This document shows positions 17,332 to 26,420 of a DNA stretch of 64,000 nucleotides, in pieces. The notes beneath the pieces were generated by a model, which saw nothing but the letters and a program-made list of their open reading frames with translations, ran no database searches and was not told the DNA's origin. Position numbers and translations under genes: made by a program. Positions within the stretch are counted from its first letter, which is position 1; the number at the start of each line of letters is the position of its first letter. The stretch is from Phytomonospora sp040655735 (GTDB lineage Bacteria; Actinomycetota; Actinomycetes; Mycobacteriales; Micromonosporaceae): assembly GCF_040655735.1 (NCBI RefSeq), contig NZ_JBFAKK010000014.1, positions 1 through 64,000 of the forward strand, read 5' to 3'.

Positions 17332-18687
17332 TCAGACCGGGATCGCGCGCGGTGCCCGCTGGTAGGACCACCAGGTCAGCGCCAGGCAGCAGGCGTAGCC
17401 GGCCAGGAACACCCACAGCGCGGTGTCGATGGACCCGGTCGCGGCCAGCGAGGAGCCGAAGCCGCGCGGGATGAGGAAGCCGCCGACCGCGCCGACCGCC
17501 GACGCGAAGCCGATCACCGCCGCCGCCCGCCCCCGCGAGCGCGCCAGGGCCTCCTCCGTCGGCGCCGAACCCGCCTCGGCGCGAAACACCGCGGGGATCA
17601 TGCGGAAGGTCGAGCCGTTGCCGACCCCGCTGAACACGAACAGCACGAGGAAGGCGCCGAAGAACAGCGCGAAGGAGCCGGCCGCGATGCCGAACATCGC
17701 CGCGACCGTGCCAAGGCCCATGAACGCGAAGGACGCGCTGGTCACCCGCGCGCCGCCGATCCGGTCGGACAGCCAGCCGCCGACCGGCCGCGCCGCCGAG
17801 CCGACCAGCGGTCCCACTGCGGCGATCCACATCGCGGCCATGTCGGGGAAGGCGGCCTTGATGACCAGCGGGAAGGCCGCCGAATAGCCGATGAAGGAAC
17901 CGAAGGTGCCGATGTAGAGGACCGCGATGATCCAGGCGTGGCGGCTGCGCAGGGCCTCGATCTGGCGCCGCAGCGGGGTTCTGGCCACCGAGAGGTTGTC
18001 CATGAACGCCCACGCGCACACCGTCGCCGCGACCACCGGCAGCACCCACAGCAGCGGCGCGTTGTGCAGCCACAGCCCCTCGCCCTGCGCGGCGCCGATG
18101 ACGCCGACGCCGATCACGGCGGGCACGGCGAACTGGACGACCGCGACCCCGACGTTGCCGCCGGCGGCGTTGAGGCCGAGCGCCAGGCCCTTGCCGCGCT
18201 CGGGGAAGAAGTAGGAGATGGAGGCCATCGAGGAGGCGAAGTTCCCGCCGCCCAGCCCCGCCGTGACCGCCGCCGCCATGAACACCCAGTACGGCGTCCC
18301 CGGCGTCGTCAGCGCGTGGATCATCAAGGTCAAGGGGATGAGCAGCAGCGCGCTCGACACGATCGTCCACTGTCGACCGCCGAAGCGCGCGACGGCGACG
18401 GTGTAAGGGATCCGCGTGAACCCGCCGACCAGGTTCGGCACCGCGACCAGCCAGAACAGCTGGTCGACGGAGAAGGCGAACCCGGCGGCGGGCAGGCTCA
18501 CCGCGACGACCGACATAAGCAGCCACACCGAGAAGGCCAGGTGCTCGGAGAAGATGGAGAAGACGAGGTTGCGCCGCGCGACGGCCCGCCCTCCGGCGCG
18601 CCAGAAGTCGGGGTCGTCGGGACGCCAGTCGCCTATCCAGCGACGGCCGGTGCGGGTGGTCGTGACAGTCGTGCCAGTCGTGGTCAT
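17332..18687 (-). CDS. narK: NarK-family nitrate/nitrite transporter (MFS)
   Basis: 451 aa with about 12 membrane helices. The NarK nitrate signature is clear: AGLGGGNFASSMASISYFFP followed by ERGKGLALGLNAAGGN, and a second signature near FVFSGVGNGSTFRM. It is first in the nitrate-assimilation operon (narK, nasA, FAD/BFD, nirB, nirD, HemD-regulator) and imports nitrate for it. Upstream (18688-18781) there is a short gap with a GC-rich inverted repeat CCGGGGCC/GGCCCCGG; no recognisable GlnR or NarL box was identified by eye. Confidence 0.93.
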   Translation of the reverse strand: MTTTGTTVTTTRTGRRWIGDWRPDDPDFWRAGGRAVARRNLVFSIFSEHLAFSVWLLMSVVAVSLPAAGFAFSVDQLFWLVAVPNLVGGFTRIPYTVAVARFGGRQWTIVSSALLLIPLTLMIHALTTPGTPYWVFMAAAVTAGLGGGNFASSMASISYFFPERGKGLALGLNAAGGNVGVAVVQFAVPAVIGVGVIGAAQGEGLWLHNAPLLWVLPVVAATVCAWAFMDNLSVARTPLRRQIEALRSRHAWIIAVLYIGTFGSFIGYSAAFPLVIKAAFPDMAAMWIAAVGPLVGSAARPVGGWLSDRIGGARVTSASFAFMGLGTVAAMFGIAAGSFALFFGAFLVLFVFSGVGNGSTFRMIPAVFRAEAGSAPTEEALARSRGRAAAVIGFASAVGAVGGFLIPRGFGSSLAATGSIDTALWVFLAGYACCLALTWWSYQRAPRAIPV

Positions 18688-18781
18688 CCCACGACGGTGG
18701 GCCGGGGCCGTTGCGGACGCGTTCGGCCCCGGTACCCGCCCGGTGACAAAGGGATCACGGCCGCCGCCGGCCGCCGTGAGG

Positions 18782-19339
18782 CTACTGGCCGACGCGCCCG
18801 TCGATGCGCTCGCGGAGGAGGTCGGCGTGTCCGTTGTGGCGCGCGTACTCCTCGATCATGTGGACCATGACCTCGCGCAGCGCGACGCGGGTCTGCTCGG
18901 ACTTGCTCATGACGCCCATGTCGGTCGCGGCGTCGACGAAGCGCTCGGAGTTCTCGACCTGCGCCCGCCAGTCGTCCCACGCCTCGGCGACGGACGCGTC
19001 GTCGGAGTCGGTGGCCTCGAACGCCTCCTCGCCCGGGTAGCGGGCCGGGGCGTCCTCGGCGGCCAGGATGCGGCGGAACCAGGCGCGCTCCACGTCGGCC
19101 AGGTGCCGCAGCAGGCCGAGCAGGGAGAGGTTGGACGGCGGAATCGGGCGGCGGGCCATCTGCTCGGCGTCGAGGCCGGCGCACTTGAGCTGGAAGGTGA
19201 GTCGCCGGTCGCGCAGGGAGCCGGCGAGCGTCGCGTGCTCCCCCTCCCAGCCGCCGTCCTCGCGGGGGTCCTCGTCGGGGGCCACGAACATGTCCGACCA
19301 TCCGAAGGTGCGGGTGGTCTCCTGCGTTGTGTCTGACAT
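18782..19339 (-). CDS. DinB-family (DUF664-type) putative metalloprotein
   Basis: 185 aa from the second ATG; a start at 19351 would add MVED. Four-helix-bundle DinB/DUF664 pattern with the metal-binding His in LLRHLADVERAWFRR and the C-terminal VMVHMIEEYARHNGHADLLRE (His spaced as in the family). Such proteins act as thiol-dependent transferases or hydrolases, often with unknown substrate. Single gene, transcribed toward narK with 94 bp between. Confidence 0.85.
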   Translation of the reverse strand: MSDTTQETTRTFGWSDMFVAPDEDPREDGGWEGEHATLAGSLRDRRLTFQLKCAGLDAEQMARRPIPPSNLSLLGLLRHLADVERAWFRRILAAEDAPARYPGEEAFEATDSDDASVAEAWDDWRAQVENSERFVDAATDMGVMSKSEQTRVALREVMVHMIEEYARHNGHADLLRERIDGRVGQ

Positions 19340-19392
19340 GTCCTCGACCATTGCGCATGGAAGTGTTGTGCGCCACAGGTTTTAGCGAGGGG

Positions 19393-19872
19393 TCAACCGC
19401 CCCCGAAGACCCCCCGCAGCCCCGCCGCCGCCGCGTCGACGGCCTCGCGCGGTACCCCCGCGAAGACCTTCTCGTGCGCGGCGGTGTTGGCCAGCACGGC
19501 CCGCTCGGCGAGGGCCACGCCGTCGGCGGTCAACTCGATCCAGGTGCTGCGGGCGTCCGCGGGGTCGGCGACGCGGCGGACGAGGCCGCCGGCCTCCAGC
19601 TGGTTGACGGCGTTGCTGGTGCCGCCGGTCGACAGCAGCAGTGAGCGGGCCAGCTCGTTGGGCTTGAGCCGGTACGGCTTTCCCGCCCGGCGAAGGCCGA
19701 TGAGGATGTCGAACCCGGCGATGGTCAGCCCCAGCGACGGCAGGAGTTCGCGGGTGGCGCGTTCGAGCCGGGCGCCGAGCACCATGATCCGCTTGCTCAG
19801 TTCGGAGGCGGGGCCGAGCGCCTGGGGCATTTCGGCGCGCCAGGTCGCGATGAGTGCGTCGACGGGATCCAC
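19393..19872 (-). CDS. MarR-family transcriptional regulator
   Basis: 159 aa, GTG start. Winged helix at about residues 50-110: LTIAGFDILIGL, LKPNELARSLLLSTGGTSNAV (recognition helix) and the wing VRRVADPADARSTWIELT. It is divergent from an amidohydrolase gene with about 60 bp between the starts, including an imperfect palindrome. Autoregulation plus control of the amidohydrolase is the natural reading; the ligand is unknown. Confidence 0.9.
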   Translation of the reverse strand: MDPVDALIATWRAEMPQALGPASELSKRIMVLGARLERATRELLPSLGLTIAGFDILIGLRRAGKPYRLKPNELARSLLLSTGGTSNAVNQLEAGGLVRRVADPADARSTWIELTADGVALAERAVLANTAAHEKVFAGVPREAVDAAAAGLRGVFGGG

Positions 19873-19881
19873 GGCCGCATT

Positions 19882-19921
19882 CTAGTTAGCTTTTCTGATA
19901 CCTTTCTCGAAAGCTTTCTAG
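19882..19921. promoter_or_regulatory. Candidate MarR operator
   Basis: Imperfect inverted repeat with arms CTAGTTAGCTTTT (19882-19894) and GAAAGCTTTCTAG (19909-19921), 10 of 13 positions complementary, in an unusually AT-rich patch. It covers the intergenic space between the MarR start and the ribosome site of the amidohydrolase, so a bound dimer would block both promoters. Confidence 0.6.
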
Positions 19922-19935
19922 TGAAGGAGTTTGTC

Positions 19936-21180
19936 GTGCGCACCCTCATCCGCAACGGCACCGTCATCGACACCGCGCCCCTCGCGGTCCACCCCGCCAC
20001 CGACGTCCTCATCACCGACGGCCGCATCACCGCCCTCGGCCCCGCGCTGACCGCCGACGACGCCGAGACCGTCGACGCCACCGGCCGCTACGTCCTCCCC
20101 GGCTTCGTCGACACCCACCGCCACACCTGGCAGACCGCCCTGCGCGGCATCGCCGCCGACGCCGACCTCGGCGAATACCTCCACCGTGTCCTCGGCGACA
20201 TCGCACCCCGCGTCCAGCCCGCCGACATCCACGCGGGCACCCTCGCCGGAGCGCTCGACGCCATCGACGGCGGCGTCACCACCCTCCAGGACTTCTCCCA
20301 CGCCCTCTACACCCCCGACCACGCCGACGCCGCCGTCTCGGCGCTGCGCGCCTCGGGCATCCGTGCCCTCTTCGGTTACGGCCGCCCGGTCTTCGGCGGC
20401 ACCGCCGACCACGCCGACGTCCGCCGCGTCCACGCATCCATGGGCGGGCCGCTCACCATGGCGCTCGCCCCGCACGGCCCCTCGTACTCGCCCATCGAGA
20501 CCGTCGAGGAGGACTGGGCGCTGGCCCGCGAACTGGGCGTGCCGCTGGTCGTGCACGTCGGCGCCGGCCCGGTCGCCGAGCGCCCGGTGGAGGCGCTGCG
20601 CGCTCGCGGTCTCCTCGGTCCCGGCATCCTCTACGTGCACGGCAACTCGCTGCCCGACGCCGAGCTGAAGCTCATCGCCGACTCGGGTGGCACCGCGTCG
20701 GTGGCGCCCGCCGTCGAGGCCCGCATGGGGCACGGCGCCCCGGTCGCGGCACGCTTTCGGGCCGCCGGGGTCGTCACGGGGCTCGGCGTCGACGTCGTCA
20801 CGACCGTCGCCGGTGACATGTTCGCGCTGATGCGCGCGGCGATGCTGAGCCTCGACGCCTCCGGTGGCCCGCGCCTCGACGTCGGCGACACCCTGCGCAT
20901 GGCCACCATCGACGGCGCCCGCGCGCTGGGGATGGCGAACCTGGTCGGGTCGCTGGCCCCGGGCAAGCGGGCCGACCTGATGCTCATCCGCGCCGGCGAC
21001 GTCAACCTGCTCGGCGCGGTGGACCCCGTCGCGGCCGTGGTGACCTCGGCGCACCCGGGCAACGTCGAGGCGGTCATGGTCGACGGGCGCTTCGTCAAGC
21101 GCGACGGCCGCCTGGAAGGCGTCGACCTCGCTCGGCTGGCGGGGGAGCTGCGGGAGTCGGCGGGGCGGCTGGGGCTGTAG
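19936..21180 (+). CDS. Amidohydrolase-superfamily deaminase/hydrolase
   Basis: 414 aa. Metal-dependent hydrolase of the TRZ/ATZ-like class: metal site H61-x-H63 (GFVDTHRHTWQ), further ligands in VVHVG and LYVHGNSL, and GLGVDVVTT holding the catalytic Asp. The C-terminal strand region GSLAPGKRADLMLI is typical of cytosine deaminase-like members. The GTG at 19936 has GAAGGAG 6 nt upstream; the earlier in-frame GTG at 19921 sits in the operator. The substrate may be an N-heterocycle, but nothing in the sequence fixes it. Confidence 0.87.
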   Translation: MRTLIRNGTVIDTAPLAVHPATDVLITDGRITALGPALTADDAETVDATGRYVLPGFVDTHRHTWQTALRGIAADADLGEYLHRVLGDIAPRVQPADIHAGTLAGALDAIDGGVTTLQDFSHALYTPDHADAAVSALRASGIRALFGYGRPVFGGTADHADVRRVHASMGGPLTMALAPHGPSYSPIETVEEDWALARELGVPLVVHVGAGPVAERPVEALRARGLLGPGILYVHGNSLPDAELKLIADSGGTASVAPAVEARMGHGAPVAARFRAAGVVTGLGVDVVTTVAGDMFALMRAAMLSLDASGGPRLDVGDTLRMATIDGARALGMANLVGSLAPGKRADLMLIRAGDVNLLGAVDPVAAVVTSAHPGNVEAVMVDGRFVKRDGRLEGVDLARLAGELRESAGRLGL

Positions 21181-21193
21181 TCGGGGAGCCCGG

Positions 21194-21235
21194 ACACGCC
21201 GAAGGCCGCCCTCGTGCGGGCGGCCTTCGGCGTGT
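21194..21235. terminator. Bidirectional terminator
   Basis: Perfect 18-bp stem (left arm 21194-21211, ACACGCCGAAGGCCGCCC; right arm 21218-21235) with a 6-nt loop TCGTGC. It lies between the stops of the convergent amidohydrolase and thioredoxin genes and ends 4 bp before the latter. Confidence 0.92.
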
Positions 21236-21238
21236 GCG

Positions 21239-21580
21239 TCAGGCGGAGGTCTTCGCCGCCGCGAGGTGAGGTTCCAGCTCGCGCAGGAGCGCCCCGCGCG
21301 GCCGGATGCCCATCACGCGCGCGACGATCTCGCCGCCGACGAACAGCGCCATCGTCGGCATGCCCAGGACCTGGTACTTCAGCGTGGTCTCGGGGTTGGT
21401 GTCGACGTCGAGGGCGACCACGCGGAGGCGGTCCTTCTCGTCCTGGGCGATCTGCGCCAGGACGGGGGCGATCTTCTTGCAGGGCGGGCACCACTCGGCG
21501 GTGAACTCGACGAGGACCGGCAGCGGGCTGGCGAGGACGTCGTCGGCGAACGCGGCGTCGGTGGTCATGGTCAAAGACAT
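21239..21580 (-). CDS. Thioredoxin
   Basis: 113 aa. Complete thioredoxin domain with active site W30-C31-P-P-C34, one residue off the classical WCGPC, and the cis-Pro in LGMPTMALF. Cytoplasmic disulfide reductant. The ATG at 21580 has AAGGAG a few bases upstream. It follows the HxlR-type regulator by 26 bp and probably shares its transcript, hinting at a link between that regulator and thiol stress (inference). Confidence 0.92.
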   Translation of the reverse strand: MSLTMTTDAAFADDVLASPLPVLVEFTAEWCPPCKKIAPVLAQIAQDEKDRLRVVALDVDTNPETTLKYQVLGMPTMALFVGGEIVARVMGIRPRGALLRELEPHLAAAKTSA

Positions 21581-21606
21581 CGAAGCTCCTTGAAGGATGG
21601 TGGGCC

Positions 21607-22032
21607 TCAGCGGCGGTTCTCGGCGATGACGCGCCCGTGCGGGTCGGCCGGTTCGCCGCACTCGCACTGGAGGGTCGCCGACACCCGGCCGCCGCACATG
21701 CTGTGGCGGTAGACGATCTCGGGCAGCGCGCCCTCGGCGAGGTGCCGCTGCGCCCAGTCGGACAGGCCCGACAAGACGGGGAGGAGGTCGATGCCCGAGT
21801 CGGTGAGCATGTACTCGTTGCGCGACCGGCGGCCCGGCACCTGGTAGGGGCGGGTGACGAGCAGGCCCGCTGCGGACAGGCGGCGGAGCCGGTCGGACAG
21901 CACCTGACGCGGCGCGCCGGTGCCGGCCTGGAGCTCGTCGAAGCGGCGCACCCCGACGGCCACTTCGCGCACGATCAGCAGCGCCCAGCGGTCGCCGACG
22001 ACGGCGAGGAGTTCGGCGAGTTTGTCGGTCAC
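21607..22032 (-). CDS. HxlR-family transcriptional regulator
   Basis: 141 aa, GTG start. Family signature VVGDRWALLIVREVAVGVRR, then the winged helix (APRQVLSDRLRRLSAAGLLV; NEYMLTDSG). The C-terminus has MCGG and CECG, a possible Zn or redox-sensing Cys cluster. It is divergent from the DUF1254-GAP pair (139 bp between starts), which it may control. Confidence 0.87.
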   Translation of the reverse strand: MTDKLAELLAVVGDRWALLIVREVAVGVRRFDELQAGTGAPRQVLSDRLRRLSAAGLLVTRPYQVPGRRSRNEYMLTDSGIDLLPVLSGLSDWAQRHLAEGALPEIVYRHSMCGGRVSATLQCECGEPADPHGRVIAENRR

Positions 22033-22173
22033 GGTGCAGAGTCTAGACCATGGACTCAGGGTGGGGCGTCGGTGTTCGCGCCACTCTCCCCCGAACCCTC
22101 CATATCCCCGCAAAATCTCCCCTAAGGTGCACTCAACCGAGGCTTCCGCCCTCGCCGCACCCAGGGGGCAGTG

Positions 22174-23562
22174 ATGACGCAGACCATTCCCACCGCCGAC
22201 TACCCCTTCGTCGACGGCTACCCGCTCCCCATCTCCGCCGCCCAGGCCCGCGACGACGCGCTCTTCCAGCGCGCCGTCACCGCCTACCGCTTCTGGTACC
22301 CGACCGTCTCGGCCGAAGGCGTCTTCCAGGGCAACCGCGACGTGGGCATCGCCGACGGGGAGGGCATGGGCCTGGTCGCGGCGGGCCCCCGGCAGGTCGG
22401 CTTCACCCTCAACTCCGACACGCCCTACGGCGCCACCGCCATCGACCTCACCGACGGCCCGGTCGTCGTCGACATACCACCGGGCCCCTACATAGGCCTG
22501 GTCGACGACCGCCACCAGCGCTGGATCCTCGACCTCGGCATACCCGGCCCCGACCAGGGTAAAGGCGGCCGGCACCTGATCCTGCCGCCGGGCTACGAGG
22601 GCGAACCGCCGCCCGGCTTCCACGTCGGCCGCTCCGCCACGAACCTCGTCCTGCTCGCGATCCGCGCGCTGCCCCTCGACGGCGACATGCCCAAGGCCCT
22701 CGCCGCGCTCCGCGCGGTGAAGGTCCACCCGCTCGACGCCCCCGACCGCCTCCTCGAATACACCGACAACACCGCCCGCGCCGTCGACGCCTCCTGCCTG
22801 CGCTGGGAGAACGGCCTCGACTTCTGGCGCGTCCTGCACACCGTCCTCGACGCCGAACCGGTCACCGAGGAGTTCCGCCCCATGCACGGCCTCCTGACCG
22901 CCCTCGGCATCGGCAAGGGCCGCCCCTTCGCGCCCGACGACCGCACCGCCGCCATCCTCGAACGCGCCGCCGTCGCCGCCAAGGCCCAGATGCTCATCTC
23001 CGCCTTCGCCTCCGACCGCCCCGACCGCCTCGCCTGGCCCGACCGCCGCTGGGAGTGGGTCGGCCTCGTCCCCGACGACGCCGACTTCGAGACCCCCGCC
23101 GGCCTCGACCTCGAAGCCCGCGACCGCTGGTTCATCCAGGCGATCGTGGCCTCCCCGGCCATGTTCCGGCGCTCACAGGGCGCCGGCTCCCTCTACTGGC
23201 TCGGCCTGCGCGACACCGACGGCGCCTACCTCGACGGCGGCGCCGGCTACCGCCTCACCGTCCCGGCACCGGTGCCCGCCGAGCTCTTCTGGTCGGTGAC
23301 CGTCTACGACGCGCAGACGCGCTCTGAGGTCACCACCGCACAGGACAAGGCCGCGCTGCGGTCCCTCGTCGAACTCGCCGACATCACCCCGGGCGTCCCC
23401 ATCGACCTCTACTTCGGGCCCTCCGCGCCGCCCCAGCACGCCGGCACCCGATGGATCCAGACCGAACCCGGCCGCGGCTGGTTCGCCTACTTCCGCATCT
23501 ACGGACCCCAGCCGGCCGCCTTCGACGGCGGCTGGAAACCCGGCGACTTCGAGAGGCTCTGA
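22174..23562 (+). CDS. DUF1254/DUF1214 domain protein
   Basis: 462 aa from the ATG; an adjacent GTG at 22171 would add one residue. AGGGGG precedes it. N-terminal DUF1254 pattern (GVFQGNRDVGIADGEGMG; TLNSDTPYGATAIDL; GPVVVDIPPGPYIGLVDD). The C-terminal DUF1214 pattern includes ELFWSVTVYDAQTRSEV and IDLYFGPSAPP, ending FAYFRIYGP. These proteins are widespread and of unresolved function. No signal peptide is evident, unlike many Gram-negative members. It is followed after 1 bp by a GAP-family membrane gene. Confidence 0.9.
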   Translation: MTQTIPTADYPFVDGYPLPISAAQARDDALFQRAVTAYRFWYPTVSAEGVFQGNRDVGIADGEGMGLVAAGPRQVGFTLNSDTPYGATAIDLTDGPVVVDIPPGPYIGLVDDRHQRWILDLGIPGPDQGKGGRHLILPPGYEGEPPPGFHVGRSATNLVLLAIRALPLDGDMPKALAALRAVKVHPLDAPDRLLEYTDNTARAVDASCLRWENGLDFWRVLHTVLDAEPVTEEFRPMHGLLTALGIGKGRPFAPDDRTAAILERAAVAAKAQMLISAFASDRPDRLAWPDRRWEWVGLVPDDADFETPAGLDLEARDRWFIQAIVASPAMFRRSQGAGSLYWLGLRDTDGAYLDGGAGYRLTVPAPVPAELFWSVTVYDAQTRSEVTTAQDKAALRSLVELADITPGVPIDLYFGPSAPPQHAGTRWIQTEPGRGWFAYFRIYGPQPAAFDGGWKPGDFERL

Positions 23563-23563
23563 C

Positions 23564-24238
23564 ATGGGCGAGGTAATCGGGGAACTGCTGCCACTTGCCG
23601 TCGGGATCGCCATCAGCCCGGTCCCCATCATCGCGGTGATCCTCATGCTGTTCGCCCCGGACGCCAAGGGGGCCAGCGCCGGCTTCCTCGTCGGCTGGAT
23701 CGCCGGGATCATGATCGCCACAGCGCTGTTCGTCTGGCTCGCCGCGGTTGCCGACCTCGGCGGATCCGGCGAACCCTCGGCCCTGCTGTCCTGGGTCAAA
23801 CTGATCCTCGGCGTCCTGCTGGTCGTCCTGGCGGTCAAGCAGTGGCGCGGCCGCCCGGCACCCGGCGCGCAGGCCGACCTGCCCGGCTGGATGACCGCCA
23901 TCGACCGCTTCACCACCGGCAAGGCGCTCACCCTCGGTTTCGCCCTGTCGGCGGTCAACCCGAAGAACCTGGCGATGTGCGTCGCCGCCGGTATCGCCGT
24001 CGGCACCGCGGGACTCGACGGGGGAGGGATCTTCGTGACCGTGCTGATCTTCACCGTCCTCGCCGCCTGCACCGTCGCGGTGCCCGTCATCGCCTACGCG
24101 GTGGCCGCCGACCGCATGCGCGGCCCTCTCCAGGACCTCAAGGAATGGCTCCAGGCGAACAACGCGACCGTCATGGCCGTCCTGCTGCTCGTGATCGGCG
24201 CGCTGCTGGTCGGCAAAGGGTTCGGCGGGCTCCTGTGA
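23564..24238 (+). CDS. GAP-family membrane transporter
   Basis: 224 aa with about six hydrophobic segments. The N-terminus ELLPLAVGIAISPVPIIAVI and the central GKALTLGFALSAVNPKNLAM match the GAP (Sap) family. In mycobacteria that family is linked to export of glycolipids; the LysE-like fold suggests small-molecule efflux. It is one base after the DUF1254 stop, so the two genes are co-transcribed. The substrate is unknown. Confidence 0.85.
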   Translation: MGEVIGELLPLAVGIAISPVPIIAVILMLFAPDAKGASAGFLVGWIAGIMIATALFVWLAAVADLGGSGEPSALLSWVKLILGVLLVVLAVKQWRGRPAPGAQADLPGWMTAIDRFTTGKALTLGFALSAVNPKNLAMCVAAGIAVGTAGLDGGGIFVTVLIFTVLAACTVAVPVIAYAVAADRMRGPLQDLKEWLQANNATVMAVLLLVIGALLVGKGFGGLL

Positions 24239-24292
24239 GCCGGGCTGCGACGAGCCGCCCCGGCGTGACCGTCACAGCGTGCGGGTCGTCCT

Positions 24293-24679
24293 TCATCGCC
24301 TCGGCATGCCACCGTGCGGGCTGTTGACGATCAACGGCAGCGATCCCTCCACCAGGTAGGGGTGGTCGGGGAAGTAGTCCACGTGGAGATGACCGCCGTC
24401 CTCGGCGACGGCCATGCCGTGCAGATTGTCGGCCAGGACGGCCCTGGCCTCGGCATCGCCGCTGATCATGAGCACCCTCCGCCGGGCGTCCAGGTCGATG
24501 CGGACGCCAGGGCCTGCTGTTGCCCCGACCTCGACGCCCGCGAGCGCGCCGTCGTCGCGCGACGACACGGCGTCGATGAAGCCGGCGCCCTCGGCCACCG
24601 CTTCGGCCAGGGCGGCCAGTTCCGCCCCGGTCGCCTTGAGGTCCACCTCGCCGTAGTGGGGATCGGCCACGATTTTCAC
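24293..24679 (-). CDS. Imm32-like immunity protein, orphan
   Basis: 128 aa, GTG start chosen because VKIVADPHYGEVDLKATG looks like the family N-terminus; the open frame runs further upstream with non-coding composition. The C-terminus GGHLHVDYFPDHPYLVEGSL followed by PLIV closely resembles my recollection of Imm32 proteins, which protect against polymorphic toxins. No toxin gene lies next to it. An orphan immunity gene against other strains' toxins, or a domesticated relative, is possible. Confidence 0.6.
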   Translation of the reverse strand: MKIVADPHYGEVDLKATGAELAALAEAVAEGAGFIDAVSSRDDGALAGVEVGATAGPGVRIDLDARRRVLMISGDAEARAVLADNLHGMAVAEDGGHLHVDYFPDHPYLVEGSLPLIVNSPHGGMPRR

Positions 24680-24829
24680 CGGCGTCGCTGCCTGGTCGAC
24701 AACGAACGAGTCCGCGCATGGCCACGGCCCCAGGCGCCGGCCGCTCCGCCGACATCGCGCCGATCGCCGCCACCGTGCCGGGCGATGCGTGCCGTCGAGT
24801 TCGGACACTCCGAGTGGCGATAAGAGGTA

Positions 24830-24922
24830 GATTCATCCGACGAGGAATGGTATGCGAGATTCATACGATATGTTCACCTTCTATTGATCCCGGGCAGACC
24901 TACCGGAGACGCGAGGGCATCT
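24830..24922 (+). promoter_or_regulatory. Promoter region of the antiporter-peptidase operon
   Basis: AT-rich tract in a GC-rich setting. GTATG and CATAC form an inverted repeat spanning 24850-24866, followed by ACGATATGTTCACC, which offers -10-like TATGTT. The first gene begins at 24923. Confidence 0.35.
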
Positions 24923-26407
24923 ATGAGCGCGATGCGCGCATCCACTGGCAGTGGCGGTGAACCGGAGAACGACGGCTCGCGCCTGGCCGCCCCGAAGACC
25001 CCGGCGATCGCCTATATCTCCTGGGTGGCGCTCGCCTTCATGATCACCTCTTCGGTCGCCAGCCTCCGGGCGGCACCGTCGATGGCCGTGTACGGATTGG
25101 CCGCGGTCTTCTTGTACCTGCTGCCGGCCATCGTGTTCCTGCTGCCGACCTCGCTGGTCTCGGCCGAGCTCGCCTCCGGCTGGAAAGGCGGCGTCTACAA
25201 CTGGGTGTCGAAGGGCCTCTCCCCGAAGCTGGGCTTCCTCGCGGTGTGGTGCCAGTTCGCGATGACGATCTTCTACTACCCGAGCCTGCTCGGGTACGTC
25301 GCGAGCACGCTCGCCTACGTCTTCGACCCCTCGTTGGCGTCGAGCGGCGTGTGGACGGCCCTGGTCATCGTGGTGTTCTTCTGGACCGGTGTCTGGGTCT
25401 CCTCGCAGGGCACCAAGTCCGTCGCCGGGCTGTCCAGTGCGGGTCTGATCATCGGGACGCTGATCCCCGGGGCCCTGCTGATCACCCTCGGCGTGATCTT
25501 CCTCGGCGAGGGCAACACCTCGGCGGCTCCGATGAACGCGGCGCACCTGCTGCCCGAGTGGGCCGGCCTCGCCAGCCTCGTGCTGATCGTCAACAACTTC
25601 CTCTCCTACTCGGGGATGGAGATGAACGCCGTTCACGTCTCCTCGCTGCGCAAGCCCGGCCGCGAGTTCCCGCGCGCGATGTTCCTGTCGATGGGGCTCG
25701 TCCTGCTCATCTTCATCCTGCCGGCGCTGGTCATCTCGTGGATCGTGCCCGCCGAGCAGATCAGCCTCACCTCCGGCGTCATGCAGGCCTTCGACGCGGT
25801 TTTCGCCACGTTCGACATGTCCTGGATGACCCCGGTCCTCGGCATCATGCTCGTCGTCGCCTCCCTCGGCGGCATGCTCACCTGGCTCGCCGGACCCTCC
25901 AAGGGCCTGCTGCTGGTGTCGCGCCGCTTCGGATACCTGCCGCCCTTCCTCCAGAAGCTCAACAAGCACGGGATCCAGCAGAACATCCTCGTCACCCAGG
26001 GCCTGGTCACCACCGTCATCGCCTTGCTGTACGCGTTCATCCCCGACGTGTCCAGCGCCTACTGGATCCTGTCGGTCATCACCACACAGGTCTACCTCGT
26101 GGTCTACCTCCTGATGTTCGTCGCCGCGGTGCGCCTGCGCCGCAATCAGCCCGACCACCCGCGCGGCTACCGCGCGCCCGCGCTGGTGCTCCTGTGCGTG
26201 GTCGGCCTGCTGTCCTCGCTCGCCGCGATGGCCATCGGTTTCGTCCCGTCCTCCCAGTTCGGCGGCGGCAGCGCGGTCACCTACGTCGCCATCGTCGCCG
26301 GCGGGCTGATCATCGTCGGCCTGCTGATCCCCTTCTTGTTCCTCAAGCTGCGCAAACCCTCGTGGCAGACGGTCGCCGACGACGCGACCACCAACGCCAT
26401 CGAATGA
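24923..26407 (+). CDS. APC-family amino acid transporter (GadC-like antiporter group)
   Basis: 494 aa with about 12 membrane helices. The pattern SVASLRAAPSMAVYGLAAVF and LASGWKGGVYNWV match the glutamate:GABA antiporter (GadC) branch of the APC superfamily, as does FLSYSGMEMNAVHVSSL in the middle. The ATG at 24923 is chosen since the preceding frame lacks a ribosome site. It heads an operon with a small membrane protein and two peptidases, so the cargo may be a dipeptide or modified amino acid that the peptidases release or consume. Confidence 0.87.
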   Translation: MSAMRASTGSGGEPENDGSRLAAPKTPAIAYISWVALAFMITSSVASLRAAPSMAVYGLAAVFLYLLPAIVFLLPTSLVSAELASGWKGGVYNWVSKGLSPKLGFLAVWCQFAMTIFYYPSLLGYVASTLAYVFDPSLASSGVWTALVIVVFFWTGVWVSSQGTKSVAGLSSAGLIIGTLIPGALLITLGVIFLGEGNTSAAPMNAAHLLPEWAGLASLVLIVNNFLSYSGMEMNAVHVSSLRKPGREFPRAMFLSMGLVLLIFILPALVISWIVPAEQISLTSGVMQAFDAVFATFDMSWMTPVLGIMLVVASLGGMLTWLAGPSKGLLLVSRRFGYLPPFLQKLNKHGIQQNILVTQGLVTTVIALLYAFIPDVSSAYWILSVITTQVYLVVYLLMFVAAVRLRRNQPDHPRGYRAPALVLLCVVGLLSSLAAMAIGFVPSSQFGGGSAVTYVAIVAGGLIIVGLLIPFLFLKLRKPSWQTVADDATTNAIE

Positions 26408-26420
26408 CACGGAGGCAGGA

